The notes: generated by a model from the letters alone, not told the origin. Shown: positions 29,057 to 43,036, counted from the stretch's first letter. The stretch is 64,000 nt of DNA from Citrobacter freundii (GCF_029717145.1 NZ_CP099222.1:2790001-2854000); one strand, 5' to 3'. Program-made: numbers and translations.

Positions 29057-29776
29057 CTATAGCTTACCCAGCTTGGTGCGTAGACGTTTGATGGCCTGAC
29101 TGTGCAACTGGCTAACCCGTGACTCACCGACTTCCAGAACAGCACCAATCTCTTTCAGATTCAGCTCTTCCTGGTAATACAGCGTCAGCACCAGCTTTTC
29201 ACGCTCCGGCAATGCGTCAATCGCATCCATCACGCGCTGGCGTAAATTGCCATCAAGCAGCTGCTGTAACGGGTTTTCTTGCTGGTTTTCTTCCGTCACC
29301 AGCTCAATACTATCGCCATGCTCTTCCCGCCACTCGTCGTAGGAGAAGAGTTGGCTGTTATTGGTATCAAGCAACATCTGACGATACTCTTGCACAGGAA
29401 TAGCCAGACGCTCCGCCACTTCGGTTTCCGTCGCGTTGCGCCCGAGTTCCTGCTCCAGTTGTCCCATCGCCTGTGCCACTTCGCGGGCATTGCGCCGAAC
29501 GCTACGCGGCACCCAATCCCGGCTGCGTAGTTCATCCAGCATAGCCCCACGAATACGCTGCACTGCGTAAGTGGTAAATGCCGTTCCTTGCAAAGCGTCA
29601 TATCGGTCAACTGCATTCAATAACCCGATGCCGCCCGCTTGTAGCAGGTCATCCAGTTCTACGCTCGCCGGCAAGCGCACCTGAAGGCGCAATGCTTCGT
29701 GACGCACCAACGGTACATAACGCTGCCACAGCGAGTGTTTATCCATTACACCTTCAGCGGTATACAGTGAATTCAC
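29057..29776 (-). CDS. fliA: Flagellar sigma factor FliA (sigma-28)
   Basis: This 239-residue sigma factor directs RNA polymerase to late flagellar and chemotaxis promoters. Region 2 is at about residues 17-90 (DDLLQAGGIGLLNAVDRYD), region 3 about 95-165, and region 4 helix-turn-helix about 185-237 (NLKEIGAVLEVGESRVSQLHSQAIKRL). The E. coli start (MNSLYTAEGVMDKHSLW) is retained. FlgM would restrain it; flgM is not in this window. Sigma-28 sites are visible ahead of fliC and fliD. Confidence 0.97.
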   Translation of the reverse strand: MNSLYTAEGVMDKHSLWQRYVPLVRHEALRLQVRLPASVELDDLLQAGGIGLLNAVDRYDALQGTAFTTYAVQRIRGAMLDELRSRDWVPRSVRRNAREVAQAMGQLEQELGRNATETEVAERLAIPVQEYRQMLLDTNNSQLFSYDEWREEHGDSIELVTEENQQENPLQQLLDGNLRQRVMDAIDALPEREKLVLTLYYQEELNLKEIGAVLEVGESRVSQLHSQAIKRLRTKLGKL

Positions 29777-29801
29777 GATAAACAGCCCTGCGTTAAATGA
29801 G

Positions 29802-29809
29802 TTATCGGC
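29802..29809 (-). promoter_or_regulatory. Sigma-28-type -10 element of fliA
   Basis: GCCGATAA reads on the minus strand 26 nt before the fliA start, identical to the sigma-28 -10 consensus. The -35 half is less clear. It fits the known autogenous fliA promoter that supplements the FlhDC-dependent one. Confidence 0.65.
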
Positions 29810-29899
29810 ATGATTATCCGTTTCTGCAGGGGTTTTAATCGGGTGAATAGTGGGTGAAATGGGGGGTTATTTGGGGGTTACGGGTAAAGCAGATTGTAA

Positions 29900-29923
29900 A
29901 AAACCCCGCCGGAGCGGGGTTTG
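29900..29923 (-). terminator. fliC terminator
   Basis: AAACCCCGC pairs with GCGGGGTTT, and reads into a T-tract on the minus strand, 16 nt after the fliC stop. Confidence 0.88.
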
Positions 29924-29938
29924 CGCGATAAGTGTAAA

Positions 29939-31609
29939 TTAACGCAGCAGAGACAGAACGTTCTGCGTGGTCTGGTTAGCCTGTGCCAGTACAGAAGTAC
30001 CCGCTTGTTGCAGGATCTGCGCACGAGACATGTTAGACACTTCGGTCGCGTAGTCAGCATCTTCGATACGGCTACGGGCAGAAGACAGGTTGTTAACAGT
30101 GTTGCCCAAGTTGGTGATGGTAGAATCGAAACGGTTCTGTACCGCACCCAAGTCAGAACGCAGCGCGTCAACCTGTGCCAGCGCTTTATCCAGGGCTTTC
30201 AGAGGGTCTTTGGTTTTATCAGTCGCAGTTTGAGCTTCAGCTGTAATTTTGCCATTAGCGTCTTTGTATGCAGCTTTGCCAGAACCATTGGTGATAGCAC
30301 CATCAGCCTGAACAAAGTAAGTCGCCTCGTTGCTATCAACCAAAGCGCCTTTATCATTTTTAAAAATGTCATTACCCGTAGCGGCTATTTGACCAGCTTT
30401 TACTACGCCAGTAGCAGAGACGTTGTATCCAGCACCAGCATCAGTGGTAAATTCTTTGCCCTGAAGCGCGCTCGCCATTGAATCTGTACTTAGTTGTGCT
30501 TTATCAACATCAATTTTACCAGCGGTACCACCAGCTAATTTAAGTACAGTATTGGTACCATCAATTTTGATACTTGACGCCTTGGCTGCACCAGCACCAT
30601 TGGTCTGTAAGGAAGCTAAAGTTGCGGCAGATGGAGCTGGGGTACCTAAGTTGTTTTTAGTCAGGTTACCAGTTGAATCCAAGAACAAAGTAGCATTATC
30701 GTCAGCCGCAGTAATAGTGCCGTCTTTTGCTATCAGAACATCTTGTGAAGTTGTGCCAATAGTTACAGTTGCTTTTGTAACATCACCAGTTTTAGGATTC
30801 AAGTGACCCAATACGTCGGCAGCATCTACGCCAGTCGCATCGAACTCATAAGATTTACTGGTTCCATTGTAGGTGTAGTCGGTGTTTGCAGCTGTACCCA
30901 GTCCATTATCAATGGTCGCAGTTACTTTTTTACCTGCTGTCACGCCAGAAAGAACATCTGTCGCAGATGCCTCGGCATAGCCAGCATCACCTTTATAAGT
31001 TTTACCACCATCTGTTGTCTTAAACCCAGCAGATGTCAAATCGTTAACTTTAGCCAGTGTATTAGCAACGCCACCCTTACCATTGACGTTAAAACCGTCC
31101 AGACCCAGAGTAGAAGAAGTAATTTCTTTCAGGTCGATGGTGATGGTTTCGCCGTCGTTCGCGCCAACTTGAATTTTCATGGAGCTGTCGGACGCCAGTA
31201 CTTTCACGCCGTTAAACTGAGTCTGACCGGAAACACGGTCAATTTCGCTCAGACGCTGGGTGATTTCGTTCTGGATTGAATCCAGGTCAGACTGGGAGTT
31301 GGTACCGTTGGTTGCCTGAACAGACAGTTCACGCACACGCTGCAGGTTGTTGTTGATTTCGGACAGTGCACCTTCAGTGGTCTGCGCGATGGAGATACCG
31401 TCGTTGGCGTTACGAGATGCCTGAGTCAGGCCTTTTACGTTAGCAGTAAAACGGTTAGCGATCGCCTGACCAGCAGCATCGTCTTTCGCGCTGTTGATAC
31501 GCAGACCGGAAGACAGACGCTCGATAGCGGAGCTCAGGGAAGACTGAGATTTGTTCAGGTTGTTCTGGGTCAACAGCGACAGGCTGTTTGTATTGATGAC
31601 TTGTGCCAT
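29939..31609 (-). CDS. fliC: Flagellin FliC
   Basis: This 556-residue filament subunit and H antigen has conserved D0/D1 ends: N-terminal MAQVINTNSLSLLTQNNLNK and SSAIERLSSGLRINSAKDDAAGQ, and C-terminal EVSNMSRAQILQQAGTSVLAQA. The central part (about residues 185-455), rich in Ala, Gly, Thr and Asp, is the surface-exposed variable domain; total length exceeds K-12 FliC (498). It is transcribed alone from a sigma-28 promoter. No fliB methylase gene sits between fliA and fliC, unlike Salmonella. Confidence 0.97.
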   Translation of the reverse strand: MAQVINTNSLSLLTQNNLNKSQSSLSSAIERLSSGLRINSAKDDAAGQAIANRFTANVKGLTQASRNANDGISIAQTTEGALSEINNNLQRVRELSVQATNGTNSQSDLDSIQNEITQRLSEIDRVSGQTQFNGVKVLASDSSMKIQVGANDGETITIDLKEITSSTLGLDGFNVNGKGGVANTLAKVNDLTSAGFKTTDGGKTYKGDAGYAEASATDVLSGVTAGKKVTATIDNGLGTAANTDYTYNGTSKSYEFDATGVDAADVLGHLNPKTGDVTKATVTIGTTSQDVLIAKDGTITAADDNATLFLDSTGNLTKNNLGTPAPSAATLASLQTNGAGAAKASSIKIDGTNTVLKLAGGTAGKIDVDKAQLSTDSMASALQGKEFTTDAGAGYNVSATGVVKAGQIAATGNDIFKNDKGALVDSNEATYFVQADGAITNGSGKAAYKDANGKITAEAQTATDKTKDPLKALDKALAQVDALRSDLGAVQNRFDSTITNLGNTVNNLSSARSRIEDADYATEVSNMSRAQILQQAGTSVLAQANQTTQNVLSLLR

Positions 31610-31678
31610 GATCTTTTCCTTATCAATTACAACTTGATGTTATTGGGCCGTTGCCCACGGTTTCTGACCGTAACCCAT

Positions 31679-31705
31679 GTATCGGCACGTTAATTTCGAA
31701 CTTTA
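31679..31705 (-). promoter_or_regulatory. Sigma-28 promoter of fliC
   Basis: On the minus strand TAAAGTTC, an 11-nt spacer and GCCGATAC match the sigma-28 consensus TAAAGTTT-N11-GCCGATAA in 14 of 16 positions. It lies about 70 nt upstream of the fliC start. Confidence 0.88.
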
Positions 31706-31799
31706 GAAAATTTTTACTTTCCGTCCTCTTTTTTCTTAGCCCGCGAAATACCCGCAATATGCCCCACTATTCCGCGCATTATTTTCGCAAAACTATCAT

Positions 31800-31826
31800 T
31801 AAACTTTGTGCGCAGATTGCCGATAA
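31800..31826 (+). promoter_or_regulatory. Sigma-28 promoter of fliDST
   Basis: TAAACTTT, an 11-nt spacer and GCCGATAA match the sigma-28 consensus in 15 of 16 positions, 38 nt upstream of fliD. It is divergent from the fliC promoter, with about 95 bp between them. Confidence 0.92.
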
Positions 31827-31864
31827 CCCGCTTAACTACTGTTTGCAATCAAAAGGAATTAGGC

Positions 31865-33277
31865 ATGGCTTCATTTACATCTCTCGGCGTCGGTTCAAAC
31901 CTGCCGCTGGATACGTTGCTAAACAATCTGACCATCGCGGAAAAAAAACGCTTAAACCCGATTACTCAGCAACAGAGTGACAATACCGCGCGTCTGACGG
32001 CCTACGGCACATTAAAAAGTGCACTGGAAAAATTTCAGACTGCGAACACAGCGTTAAATAAAGCCGATCTATTCAAAAGCACGACTGTTACCAGCAGTAG
32101 TGAAGACCTTAAAGTGTCTACTGAAGCCGGTGCGGCACCAGGTATCTATACCATTAGCGTCAGCCAACTGGCGCAGGCACAATCTTTAAGGACTGACTCA
32201 GCAACAAAGATTGCATCGACAAAAGATGCGCTGGGTGATGAGACATCAGAAACACGCACAATAAAAATTACGCAAGAAGGCCGTACAGAGCCGCTGGAAA
32301 TTAAACTTAATAAAGATCAGACCTCTCTGGATGAAATCAGCAAAGCCATTAACGATGCAGATAGCGGGATCTCAGCCAGTATCGTTAAAGTCAAAGACGG
32401 TGATTATCAATTAGTGCTGACCGCCAGTGAAGGTCTGGCCAATAAAATGACGATCTCCGTTGACGGAGACAGTAAGTTAAATGACCTACTGGCGTATGAC
32501 AGTGAGACCAACACCGGGAAGATGAAAGAACAGGTTAGCGCGCAAAATGCGTTACTGACCGTTAACGGTATCAATATTGAACGATCTGGCAATAAAATTA
32601 CCGATGCTCCGCAAGGTATTACGCTTGATCTGACTAAAAAAGTCACAGACGTCCGGATTACGGTAACAAAAAATAATGACAAAGCCACTGAGGCGATTAA
32701 AGGTTGGGTGGATTCTTACAATTCGCTTATCGACACCTTTAATACGCTGACTAAATATAAAGAAGTTGATCCTGGTGCTGAGGAACAAGATAAAAATAAT
32801 GGCGCACTACTGGGTGACAGTGTTGTTCGTACCATTCAGAGCGGCATCCGTGCGCAATTCGCTAACGGTGCCAGTGAAGGGACATTCAAGACATTAAATG
32901 AAATTGGTATTAAGCAGGACGGAGCAACCGGCAAACTCAAAATTGACGATGATAAGCTGAAAAAAGTCCTGAACGAGAATACGGCATCAGTTCGTGAACT
33001 TCTGGTGGGTGACGGTAAAGAAACCGGGATCACCACCAAAATCGCCACTGAAGTTAAAGGGTATCTGGCCGATGACGGCATTATCGACAGCGCCCAGGAC
33101 AGCATTAACTCAACGCTAAAAAAACTAACCAAACAGTATTTGTCCGTCAGTGCCAGCATTGACGATACCGTCGCGCGTTACACGGCGCAATTTACTCAGT
33201 TGGACACAATGATGAGTAAACTGAATAACACCAGTAACTATCTGAGCCAACAATTTACTGCGATGAATAAATCCTGA
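31865..33277 (+). CDS. fliD: Flagellar filament cap FliD (HAP2)
   Basis: This 470-residue protein caps the growing filament and guides flagellin folding. The start at 31865 follows AAGGAATTAGGC and gives the E. coli beginning MASFTSLGVGSNLPLDTLL. The ends are coiled-coil, helical segments (N-terminal LNPITQQQSDN; C-terminal LTKQYLSVSASIDDTV and YLSQQFTAMNK); the centre is beta-rich. Heads the fliDST operon. Confidence 0.96.
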   Translation: MASFTSLGVGSNLPLDTLLNNLTIAEKKRLNPITQQQSDNTARLTAYGTLKSALEKFQTANTALNKADLFKSTTVTSSSEDLKVSTEAGAAPGIYTISVSQLAQAQSLRTDSATKIASTKDALGDETSETRTIKITQEGRTEPLEIKLNKDQTSLDEISKAINDADSGISASIVKVKDGDYQLVLTASEGLANKMTISVDGDSKLNDLLAYDSETNTGKMKEQVSAQNALLTVNGINIERSGNKITDAPQGITLDLTKKVTDVRITVTKNNDKATEAIKGWVDSYNSLIDTFNTLTKYKEVDPGAEEQDKNNGALLGDSVVRTIQSGIRAQFANGASEGTFKTLNEIGIKQDGATGKLKIDDDKLKKVLNENTASVRELLVGDGKETGITTKIATEVKGYLADDGIIDSAQDSINSTLKKLTKQYLSVSASIDDTVARYTAQFTQLDTMMSKLNNTSNYLSQQFTAMNKS

Positions 33278-33291
33278 TAACAGAGGTAAGC

Positions 33292-33699
33292 ATGTATACC
33301 GCGAGCGGTACCAAAGCCTATGCACAAGTCGGCATAGAGAGTGGCGTGATGAGCGCCAGTCCGCATCAGCTGATCGAAATGTTGTTTGATGGCGCGCACA
33401 GCGCCCTGGTGCGCGCTCGCCTGTTTATGCAGCAGGGTGATATCGTCGCCAAAGGCGAGGCCATAAGCAAGGCCATTAATATCATCGATAATGGCCTTAA
33501 GGCGGGTCTGGATCAGGACAATGGCGGCGAAATCGCCACCAATCTGTCAGCACTTTATGACTATATGGTCCGCCGTCTGCTGCAAGCGAATTTGCGCAAT
33601 GATAGTCAGGCCATTGAAGAAGTCGAAGGGTTGCTCGGCAACATTGCGGAAGCCTGGAAACAGATATCACCCAAAGCATCGTCCCAGGAGTCTCGTTAA
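33292..33699 (+). CDS. fliS: Flagellin export chaperone FliS
   Basis: This 135-residue helical chaperone holds the C-terminus of unpolymerised FliC and delivers it to FlhA. It begins [35 protein letters not shown], a well conserved family start. It lies 14 nt after fliD and overlaps fliT by one base (TAATG). Confidence 0.96.
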   Translation: MYTASGTKAYAQVGIESGVMSASPHQLIEMLFDGAHSALVRARLFMQQGDIVAKGEAISKAINIIDNGLKAGLDQDNGGEIATNLSALYDYMVRRLLQANLRNDSQAIEEVEGLLGNIAEAWKQISPKASSQESR

Positions 33700-34067
33700 T
33701 GACCTCAGCCGTGGAGTTTGTCAACCGTTGGCAGCGCATCGCGCTACTCAGCCACTCGCTGCTGGAACTGGCGCAGCGCGGTGAATGGGACCTTTTACTG
33801 GAACAGGAAGTTAGCTATCTGCAAAGTATTGAAGTGGTCATGGAAGACGAAGCTCCACCGGGCATTACGCGAAGCGTTCAGGACATCGTGGCCGGGTATA
33901 TTAAACAGACGCTGGATAACGAACAGTTACTCAAAGCATTGCTGCAACAGCGGCTGGATGAACTCAGCGGGCTGATCGGTCAGTCGACCCGTCAGAAGAC
34001 GCTGAATAACGCCTATGGTCGTCTTTCCGGCATGCTGCTGGTACCCGACGCCCCTACCGCATCGTAA
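33699..34067 (+). CDS. fliT: FliD chaperone and FlhDC antagonist FliT
   Basis: This 122-residue helical protein binds FliD before export and, when free, binds FlhC to damp FlhDC activity. Its sequence ([33 protein letters not shown]) matches the family. Translationally coupled to fliS by stop-start overlap; last gene of fliDST. Confidence 0.95.
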   Translation: MTSAVEFVNRWQRIALLSHSLLELAQRGEWDLLLEQEVSYLQSIEVVMEDEAPPGITRSVQDIVAGYIKQTLDNEQLLKALLQQRLDELSGLIGQSTRQKTLNNAYGRLSGMLLVPDAPTAS

Positions 34068-34138
34068 TTTTTTCCCGTCTCGCCTGAATAATCTTCCATA
34101 CTCCAGAGGTCAGCCAAACGGCGTCTGGAGCACGGAAG

Positions 34139-35626
34139 ATGAAAAATCCCACGTTATTGCAGTACTTCCACTGGTATTACCCTGAGGGCGGTCAGCTGTG
34201 GCCCGAACTTGCCGCACGCGCAGGCGGCCTCAACGATATCGGCATTAATATGGTGTGGCTGCCTCCTGCCTATAAAGGCGCGTCCGGCGGCTATTCCGTT
34301 GGCTACGACTCCTACGATCTGTTTGACCTCGGCGAGTTCGACCAAAAAGGCACCGTCGCCACCAAATACGGTGATAAAAACCAGCTGCTGGCCGCCATTG
34401 ATGCGCTAAAACACAACGACATTGCGGTACTGCTGGACGTGGTGGTCAACCACAAAATGGGGGCCGATGAGAAAGAACACATTCGCGTCCAGCGCGTAAA
34501 CGCCGATGATCGCACGCAGATTGACGATGAGATTATCGAATGTGAGGCCTGGACCCGCTACACCTTCCCGGCCCGCGCGGGTCAGTACTCGCAGTTTGTC
34601 TGGGACTTCAAATGCTTCAGCGGCATCGACCATATCGAAAACCCCACCGAAGACGGCATTTTCAAAATCGTCAATGATTACACCGGAGAAGGCTGGAACG
34701 ATCAGGTGGATGACGAACTCGGCAACTTTGATTATCTGATGGGCGAAAATATTGATTTTCGTAACCACGCCGTCACCGAGGAGATTAAATACTGGGCACG
34801 CTGGGTGATGGAGCAAACCCAGTGCGACGGTTTTCGCCTCGATGCCGTCAAGCATATTCCGGCCTGGTTTTATAAAGAGTGGATCGAACACGTGCAGGAG
34901 GTGGCCCCCAAGCCGCTGTTTATCGTCGCCGAATACTGGTCCCACGAAGTCGACAAACTGCAAAACTACATCAACCAAGTGGAGGGGAAAACCATGTTGT
35001 TCGACGCCCCCCTGCAGATGAAGTTTCACGAGGCTTCACGTCAGGGACGCGATTATGACATGCGCCAGATCTTCACCGATACGCTGGTGGAAGCCGATCC
35101 GTTCCATGCGGTGACGCTGGTCGCCAATCACGACACCCAACCGCTACAGGCGCTGGAGGCCCCGGTCGAACCGTGGTTTAAGCCGCTGGCCTACGCGCTG
35201 ATCCTGCTGCGCGAAAACGGCGTGCCGTCGGTGTTCTACCCCGATCTGTACGGCGCGCACTATGAAGATACCGGCGGGGATGGACAAACCTATCCCATCG
35301 ACATGCCGATCATTGAACAGCTTGATGAACTGATTCTGGCCCGCCAGCGTTTCGCCCACGGCGTACAAACGCTGTATTTTGATCATCCGAATTGTATCGC
35401 CTTTAGCCGCAGCGGCACCGACGACGACCCCGGCTGTGTGGTGGTGTTGTCCAACGGTGACGACGGCGAGAAGAGCATTACGCTTGGCGCGAACTATGGC
35501 AATAAAACCTGGCGTGACTATCTGGGAAACCGCGAGGAAAGCGTGGTCACCGATGAAAACGGCGAAGCGACATTTTTCTGCAACGGCGGCAGCGTCAGCG
35601 TGTGGGTGATTGAAGAGGTGTTGTAA
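34139..35626 (+). CDS. amyA: Cytoplasmic alpha-amylase AmyA
   Basis: This 495-residue GH13 enzyme hydrolyses alpha-1,4-glucans inside the cell, as no signal peptide is present. The four GH13 regions are DVVVNH (residues 100-105), GFRLDAVKH with nucleophile Asp235, VAEYW with acid/base Glu265, and VANHD with Asp332. The A-domain barrel is followed by a short C-terminal beta domain. It is plus-strand after fliT and is preceded by GGAAG. Confidence 0.96.
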   Translation: MKNPTLLQYFHWYYPEGGQLWPELAARAGGLNDIGINMVWLPPAYKGASGGYSVGYDSYDLFDLGEFDQKGTVATKYGDKNQLLAAIDALKHNDIAVLLDVVVNHKMGADEKEHIRVQRVNADDRTQIDDEIIECEAWTRYTFPARAGQYSQFVWDFKCFSGIDHIENPTEDGIFKIVNDYTGEGWNDQVDDELGNFDYLMGENIDFRNHAVTEEIKYWARWVMEQTQCDGFRLDAVKHIPAWFYKEWIEHVQEVAPKPLFIVAEYWSHEVDKLQNYINQVEGKTMLFDAPLQMKFHEASRQGRDYDMRQIFTDTLVEADPFHAVTLVANHDTQPLQALEAPVEPWFKPLAYALILLRENGVPSVFYPDLYGAHYEDTGGDGQTYPIDMPIIEQLDELILARQRFAHGVQTLYFDHPNCIAFSRSGTDDDPGCVVVLSNGDDGEKSITLGANYGNKTWRDYLGNREESVVTDENGEATFFCNGGSVSVWVIEEVL

Positions 35627-35633
35627 TGGACTT

Positions 35634-35662
35634 CCCCGGTAGCAGCGGGCTACCGGGGTTTA
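35634..35662 (+). terminator. amyA terminator hairpin
   Basis: CCCCGGTAGC pairs with GCTACCGGGG just after the amyA stop. The T-tract is short, so termination may be weak; it lies at the tail-to-tail junction with yedD. Confidence 0.6.
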
Positions 35663-35666
35663 ACGC

Positions 35667-36080
35667 TTACGGCAGCGGCGTGGCCAACGGCATTTTCTGT
35701 AACACTTCGGCGCATCCCTGCGTTGGGCGATCGACCCGTTGCAGCGTCATCCCGTCATATTCCAGCGTATTACCTTCGCGCTCAATCTCATACAGCTCAC
35801 GCTTCACCGTCACGTTGGTGAGATCGCCGGAGAGCATCGTCAGTTTCCCCGGTAGCGCAATCACCCGCTGCCACTGGCGACAATCCAGCGTATCGCCCTC
35901 TTTGGTCACCACCAGCGAGGCGATAGCTTCCGGACTCACCAGCTTGCGCTGCGGACCTTTCGACTGCCAGTAGCCTTCCAGACCGGCGGGCGCGGGCGTT
36001 TTTACCACTTCGTTATAATTTTCAACTTCGGCGCATCCGCTAAGAAGCAGAAATGCACCAACGATTGCTAATTTTTTCAT
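35667..36080 (-). CDS. yedD: Lipoprotein YedD
   Basis: This 137-residue lipoprotein has lipobox LLSGC with acylated Cys16 (start at the second of two adjacent ATGs, matching E. coli). The mature part (PAPAGLEGYWQSKGPQRKLVSPEAIASLVVTKEGDTLDCRQW) matches YedD. Its function is unknown, and it is probably anchored in the outer membrane since the residue after Cys is not Asp. Confidence 0.93.
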   Translation of the reverse strand: MKKLAIVGAFLLLSGCAEVENYNEVVKTPAPAGLEGYWQSKGPQRKLVSPEAIASLVVTKEGDTLDCRQWQRVIALPGKLTMLSGDLTNVTVKRELYEIEREGNTLEYDGMTLQRVDRPTQGCAEVLQKMPLATPLP

Positions 36081-36265
36081 CATTCATCCTGCATGCGAAG
36101 AAAAGGGGATTGTGGCATTAAACCCCTGATGTCGCCAGCCTTTCGCGGCGGCGGATAAAGATTGATCCCGTCGGGATTACTTCTTATTACTGATAGGCAA
36201 AAATGTGGATCGGTGTAATATCCACACTTCTTGTTACATACCTTCTGAGTTCAGAGGCAAAACGC

Positions 36266-37471
36266 ATGTCATGGCAACACTTCAAACAGGCCTGGTTAAT
36301 TAAATTTTGGGCCCCTGCCCCCGCGGTCATCGCGGCGGGTATTCTCTCCACTTACTATTTCGGCATTACGGGAACCTTCTGGGCGGTAACCGGCGAATTT
36401 ACTCGCTGGGGCGGTCAAGTCCTGCAGTTATTTGGCGTTCACGCCGAAGAGTGGGGTTACTACAAACTGATCCACCTCGAAGGCTCTCCGTTAACCCGTA
36501 TCGACGGCATGATGATCCTCGGCATGTTCGGCGGCTGCTTTGCGGCAGCACTGTGGGCCAACAACGTGAAATTACGTATGCCGCGCAGTCGGGTGCGTAT
36601 TATGCAGGCCATTATCGGCGGGATGATCGCCGGTTTCGGCGCACGTCTGGCAATGGGCTGTAACCTCGCGGCGTTCTTTACCGGGATCCCACAGTTCTCC
36701 CTGCATGCGTGGTTCTTTGCGCTGGCCACCGCAATTGGCTCATGGTTTGGCGCACGCTTCACCCTGCTGCCGATGTTCCGTATTCCGGTCAAAATGCAGA
36801 AAGTCTCTGCCGCCTCGCCGCTGACGCAAAAACCAGAGCAGGCGCGTCGGCGTTTTCGCCTCGGCATGCTGGTGTTTATCGGCATGATCGGCTGGGCGCT
36901 GCTCACCGCCATGGATAAACCCAAGCTCGGGTTAGCCATGCTGTTCGGCGTGGGATTCGGTCTGTTGATTGAACGGGCGCAAATCTGTTTTACCTCGGCA
37001 TTTCGCGATCTGTGGATTTCCGGGCGCACCCATATGGCAAAAGCCATTATCTTCGGCATGGCGGTCAGCGCCATCGGCATCTTCAGCTATGTGCAACTGG
37101 GCGTGGAGGCGAAGATCATGTGGGCCGGCCCCAACGCGGTGATCGGCGGCTTGCTGTTTGGTTTTGGCATCGTACTGGCGGGCGGCTGTGAAACCGGCTG
37201 GATGTACCGCGCGGTCGAAGGTCAGGTGCATTACTGGTGGGTCGGTCTGGGCAACGTAATCGGCTCGACCATTCTGGCCTACTACTGGGATGACTTCGCC
37301 CCGGCGCTTGCCACCAGCTGGGATAAAGTGAACCTGCTCAACACCTTCGGTCCGCTCGGCGGCCTGCTGGTGACCTATCTGCTGTTGTTTGCCGCACTGA
37401 TGCTCATCATTGGCTGGGAAAAACGTTTCTTCCGCCGTGCAGGGCTAACGCCTGCTAAGGAATCCGCATGA
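36266..37471 (+). CDS. yedE: YeeE/YedE family membrane transporter YedE
   Basis: This 401-residue protein has about ten membrane helices and two YeeE/YedE (DUF395) halves, each with a conserved Cys in a membrane loop (AMGCNLAAFFTG, and AGGCETGWMYRA). Relatives import thiosulfate or are linked with selenium metabolism. The start at 36266 follows AGAGG and matches E. coli. Its stop overlaps yedF (ATGA), pairing it with a TusA-like carrier, so a role in sulfur or selenium transfer is inferred. Confidence 0.93.
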   Translation: MSWQHFKQAWLIKFWAPAPAVIAAGILSTYYFGITGTFWAVTGEFTRWGGQVLQLFGVHAEEWGYYKLIHLEGSPLTRIDGMMILGMFGGCFAAALWANNVKLRMPRSRVRIMQAIIGGMIAGFGARLAMGCNLAAFFTGIPQFSLHAWFFALATAIGSWFGARFTLLPMFRIPVKMQKVSAASPLTQKPEQARRRFRLGMLVFIGMIGWALLTAMDKPKLGLAMLFGVGFGLLIERAQICFTSAFRDLWISGRTHMAKAIIFGMAVSAIGIFSYVQLGVEAKIMWAGPNAVIGGLLFGFGIVLAGGCETGWMYRAVEGQVHYWWVGLGNVIGSTILAYYWDDFAPALATSWDKVNLLNTFGPLGGLLVTYLLLFAALMLIIGWEKRFFRRAGLTPAKESA

Positions 37472-37701
37472 AAAATATCGTCCCTGATTACCGTCTGGAC
37501 ATGGTGGGTGAACCGTGTCCCTACCCGGCTGTAGCCACGTTGGAAGCGATGCCGCAGCTGAAGAAAGGTGAAATTCTGGAAGTGGTGAGTGACTGCCCGC
37601 AGTCGATCAATAATATTCCACTGGATGCACGTAATCACGGTTATACGGTGCTGGATATTCAGCAGGATGGGCCAACCATTCGTTATTTGATTCAGAAGTA
37701 A
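37468..37701 (+). CDS. yedF: TusA-like sulfur/selenium carrier YedF
   Basis: This 77-residue protein has the SirA/TusA two-layer fold. The family motif CPYP puts the reactive residue at Cys17 (GEPCPYPAVATLEAM). It is translationally coupled to yedE. E. coli YedF is thought to carry sulfur or selenium, not confirmed here. Confidence 0.93.
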   Translation: MKNIVPDYRLDMVGEPCPYPAVATLEAMPQLKKGEILEVVSDCPQSINNIPLDARNHGYTVLDIQQDGPTIRYLIQK

Positions 37702-37707
37702 CAGTTC

Positions 37708-37737
37708 GCCGGATAGCGTTGCGCTTATCCGGCCTAC
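37708..37737. repeat. REP element downstream of yedF
   Basis: The palindrome with arms GCCGGATA and TATCCGGC (inner GCGTTGCGC) has the standard REP sequence. It separates the convergent yedF and fliE stops. The yedKLMN genes found here in K-12 are missing. Confidence 0.85.
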
Positions 37738-37755
37738 ATTTTCTGCACGTTGTCC

Positions 37756-38070
37756 CTACACCTGCATGGACATCACTTCCTGATACGCCGACACCAGCTT
37801 GTTACGCACCTGAATCCCCATCTGCATAGAGACCGAGGCTTTTTGCATATCGGTCATCACATCATTCAGCGCAATGCCCGGCTCACCCAGGGTAAATTTT
37901 TCTGCCTGCACGCGAGATGCGGTTTGTACATCACTGATGCGGTCCAACGCCGCATGCAGCTGACCGGCAAAGCTCACGGTCGGTTGTGGCTGCATATCCT
38001 GCATCTTTGCTGACGTCGCCGTGGCCTGTAGCTGGCTGATGACCCCTTCAATCCCCTGTATTGCCGACAT
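37756..38070 (-). CDS. fliE: Flagellar hook-basal body protein FliE
   Basis: This 104-residue protein joins the MS ring to the proximal rod and is the first substrate of the flagellar export gate. It is helical, with the conserved C-terminal segment [28 protein letters not shown]. Transcribed alone, divergent from fliF across 216 bp that should hold the FlhDC-dependent class 2 promoters. Confidence 0.96.
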   Translation of the reverse strand: MSAIQGIEGVISQLQATATSAKMQDMQPQPTVSFAGQLHAALDRISDVQTASRVQAEKFTLGEPGIALNDVMTDMQKASVSMQMGIQVRNKLVSAYQEVMSMQV

Positions 38071-38286
38071 TCTGATCCCCTGGATGATTTTTTACGTAGC
38101 AGAGATTACCAGCTCGTCAATAAGATAAAGGCGCTAAATAACGATAAAAACCCCCGGTTTTTGGCGCATAGAAAAATTTAAAACCGCAAATAATGTGATG
38201 GTCAATTTTTCGAGTTTGCTGACCCGGGAGTGAGTCTTGTTCCACTTTGCAAAAAACGCCGTCCACGATAATCCACGAGGTGCGAG

Positions 38287-41644
<3,358 letters not shown>

Positions 41645-41645
<1 letters not shown>

Positions 41646-43015
41646 TGACCACCCGTCTGACCCGCTGGCTCACCTCGCTGGATAACTTCGAAGAGAAAAT
41701 GTCGCTGCTGCCGTCGGTACGACGCTACGGGCGTTTGACCCGCGCCACCGGCCTGGTGCTGGAAGCTACAGGTTTACAGCTGCCGCTGGGCGCCACCTGC
41801 GTGATTGAGCGTCAAAACGGCAACGACACTCAGGAAGTCGAAAGCGAAGTGGTCGGTTTTAACGGCCAGCGTCTGTTTTTGATGCCGCTCGAAGAAGTCG
41901 AAGGCGTTCTGCCTGGCGCACGTGTTTACGCAAAAAACATTGCCGGTGAAGGCCTGCAAAGTGGCAAGCAGTTGCCGCTGGGCCCCGCCCTGCTTGGGCG
42001 CGTGCTCGACGGCAGCGGAAAACCACTCGACGGTCTGCCTGCGCCCGACACCACGGAAACCGGGGCGTTAATTACACCACCGTTTAACCCGCTACAACGT
42101 ACCGCCATTGAGCACGTGCTGGATACCGGTGTGCGGCCCATCAATGCGCTGCTAACCGTCGGTCGCGGCCAGCGTATGGGCCTGTTCGCCGGTTCCGGCG
42201 TGGGTAAAAGCGTCCTGCTCGGCATGATGGCGCGCTATACCCAAGCCGATGTCATTGTCGTTGGGCTGATTGGCGAACGTGGTCGTGAAGTAAAAGATTT
42301 TATCGAAAATATTCTCGGTGCCGACGGTCGCGCACGCTCGGTGGTGATTGCCGCCCCTGCGGACGTCTCCCCATTATTACGTATGCAGGGCGCCGCCTAT
42401 GCCACGCGTATTGCCGAAGATTTTCGCGATCGCGGGCAGCACGTCCTGCTGATTATGGACTCCCTCACCCGCTACGCGATGGCACAGCGTGAAATCGCGC
42501 TGGCTATCGGTGAACCGCCCGCCACCAAAGGCTATCCGCCATCGGTGTTCGCCAAATTACCGGCGCTGGTGGAACGTGCCGGGAACGGTATTCACGGCGG
42601 CGGTTCGGTTACCGCATTCTATACCGTGCTAACTGAGGGCGATGACCAGCAGGATCCGATTGCCGATTCCGCGCGTGCGATCCTCGACGGACACATCGTG
42701 CTGTCCCGTCACCTGGCGGAAGCGGGTCATTATCCGGCCATTGATATCGAAGCCTCAATCAGCCGTGCAATGACCTCGCTCATCAGCGAAAAACACTATG
42801 CGCGGGTGCGTAATTTTAAACAGCTGCTGTCCAGTTTCCAGCGTAACCGTGATTTAGTCAGCGTGGGCGCATATGCCAAAGGCAGCGACCCGATGCTGGA
42901 TAAAGCCATCACCTTATGGCCGCAGTTGGAGGCATTTTTACAGCAAGGGATCTTTGAACGGGCCGACTGGGAAGATTCCCTGCAGGCGCTGGATCTGATT
43001 TTCCCTGGGGTGTGA
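41645..43015 (+). CDS. fliI: Flagellum-specific export ATPase FliI
   Basis: This 456-residue hexameric ATPase resembles F1-beta. Walker A GSGVGKS is at residues 183-189 and Walker B LLIMDSL near 265; the N-terminal 20 residues bind FliH. It energises substrate unloading at the flagellar gate. Coupled to fliH by stop-start overlap. Confidence 0.97.
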
Positions 43016-43036
43016 TTAAGCAGGAGAGCATAGGTC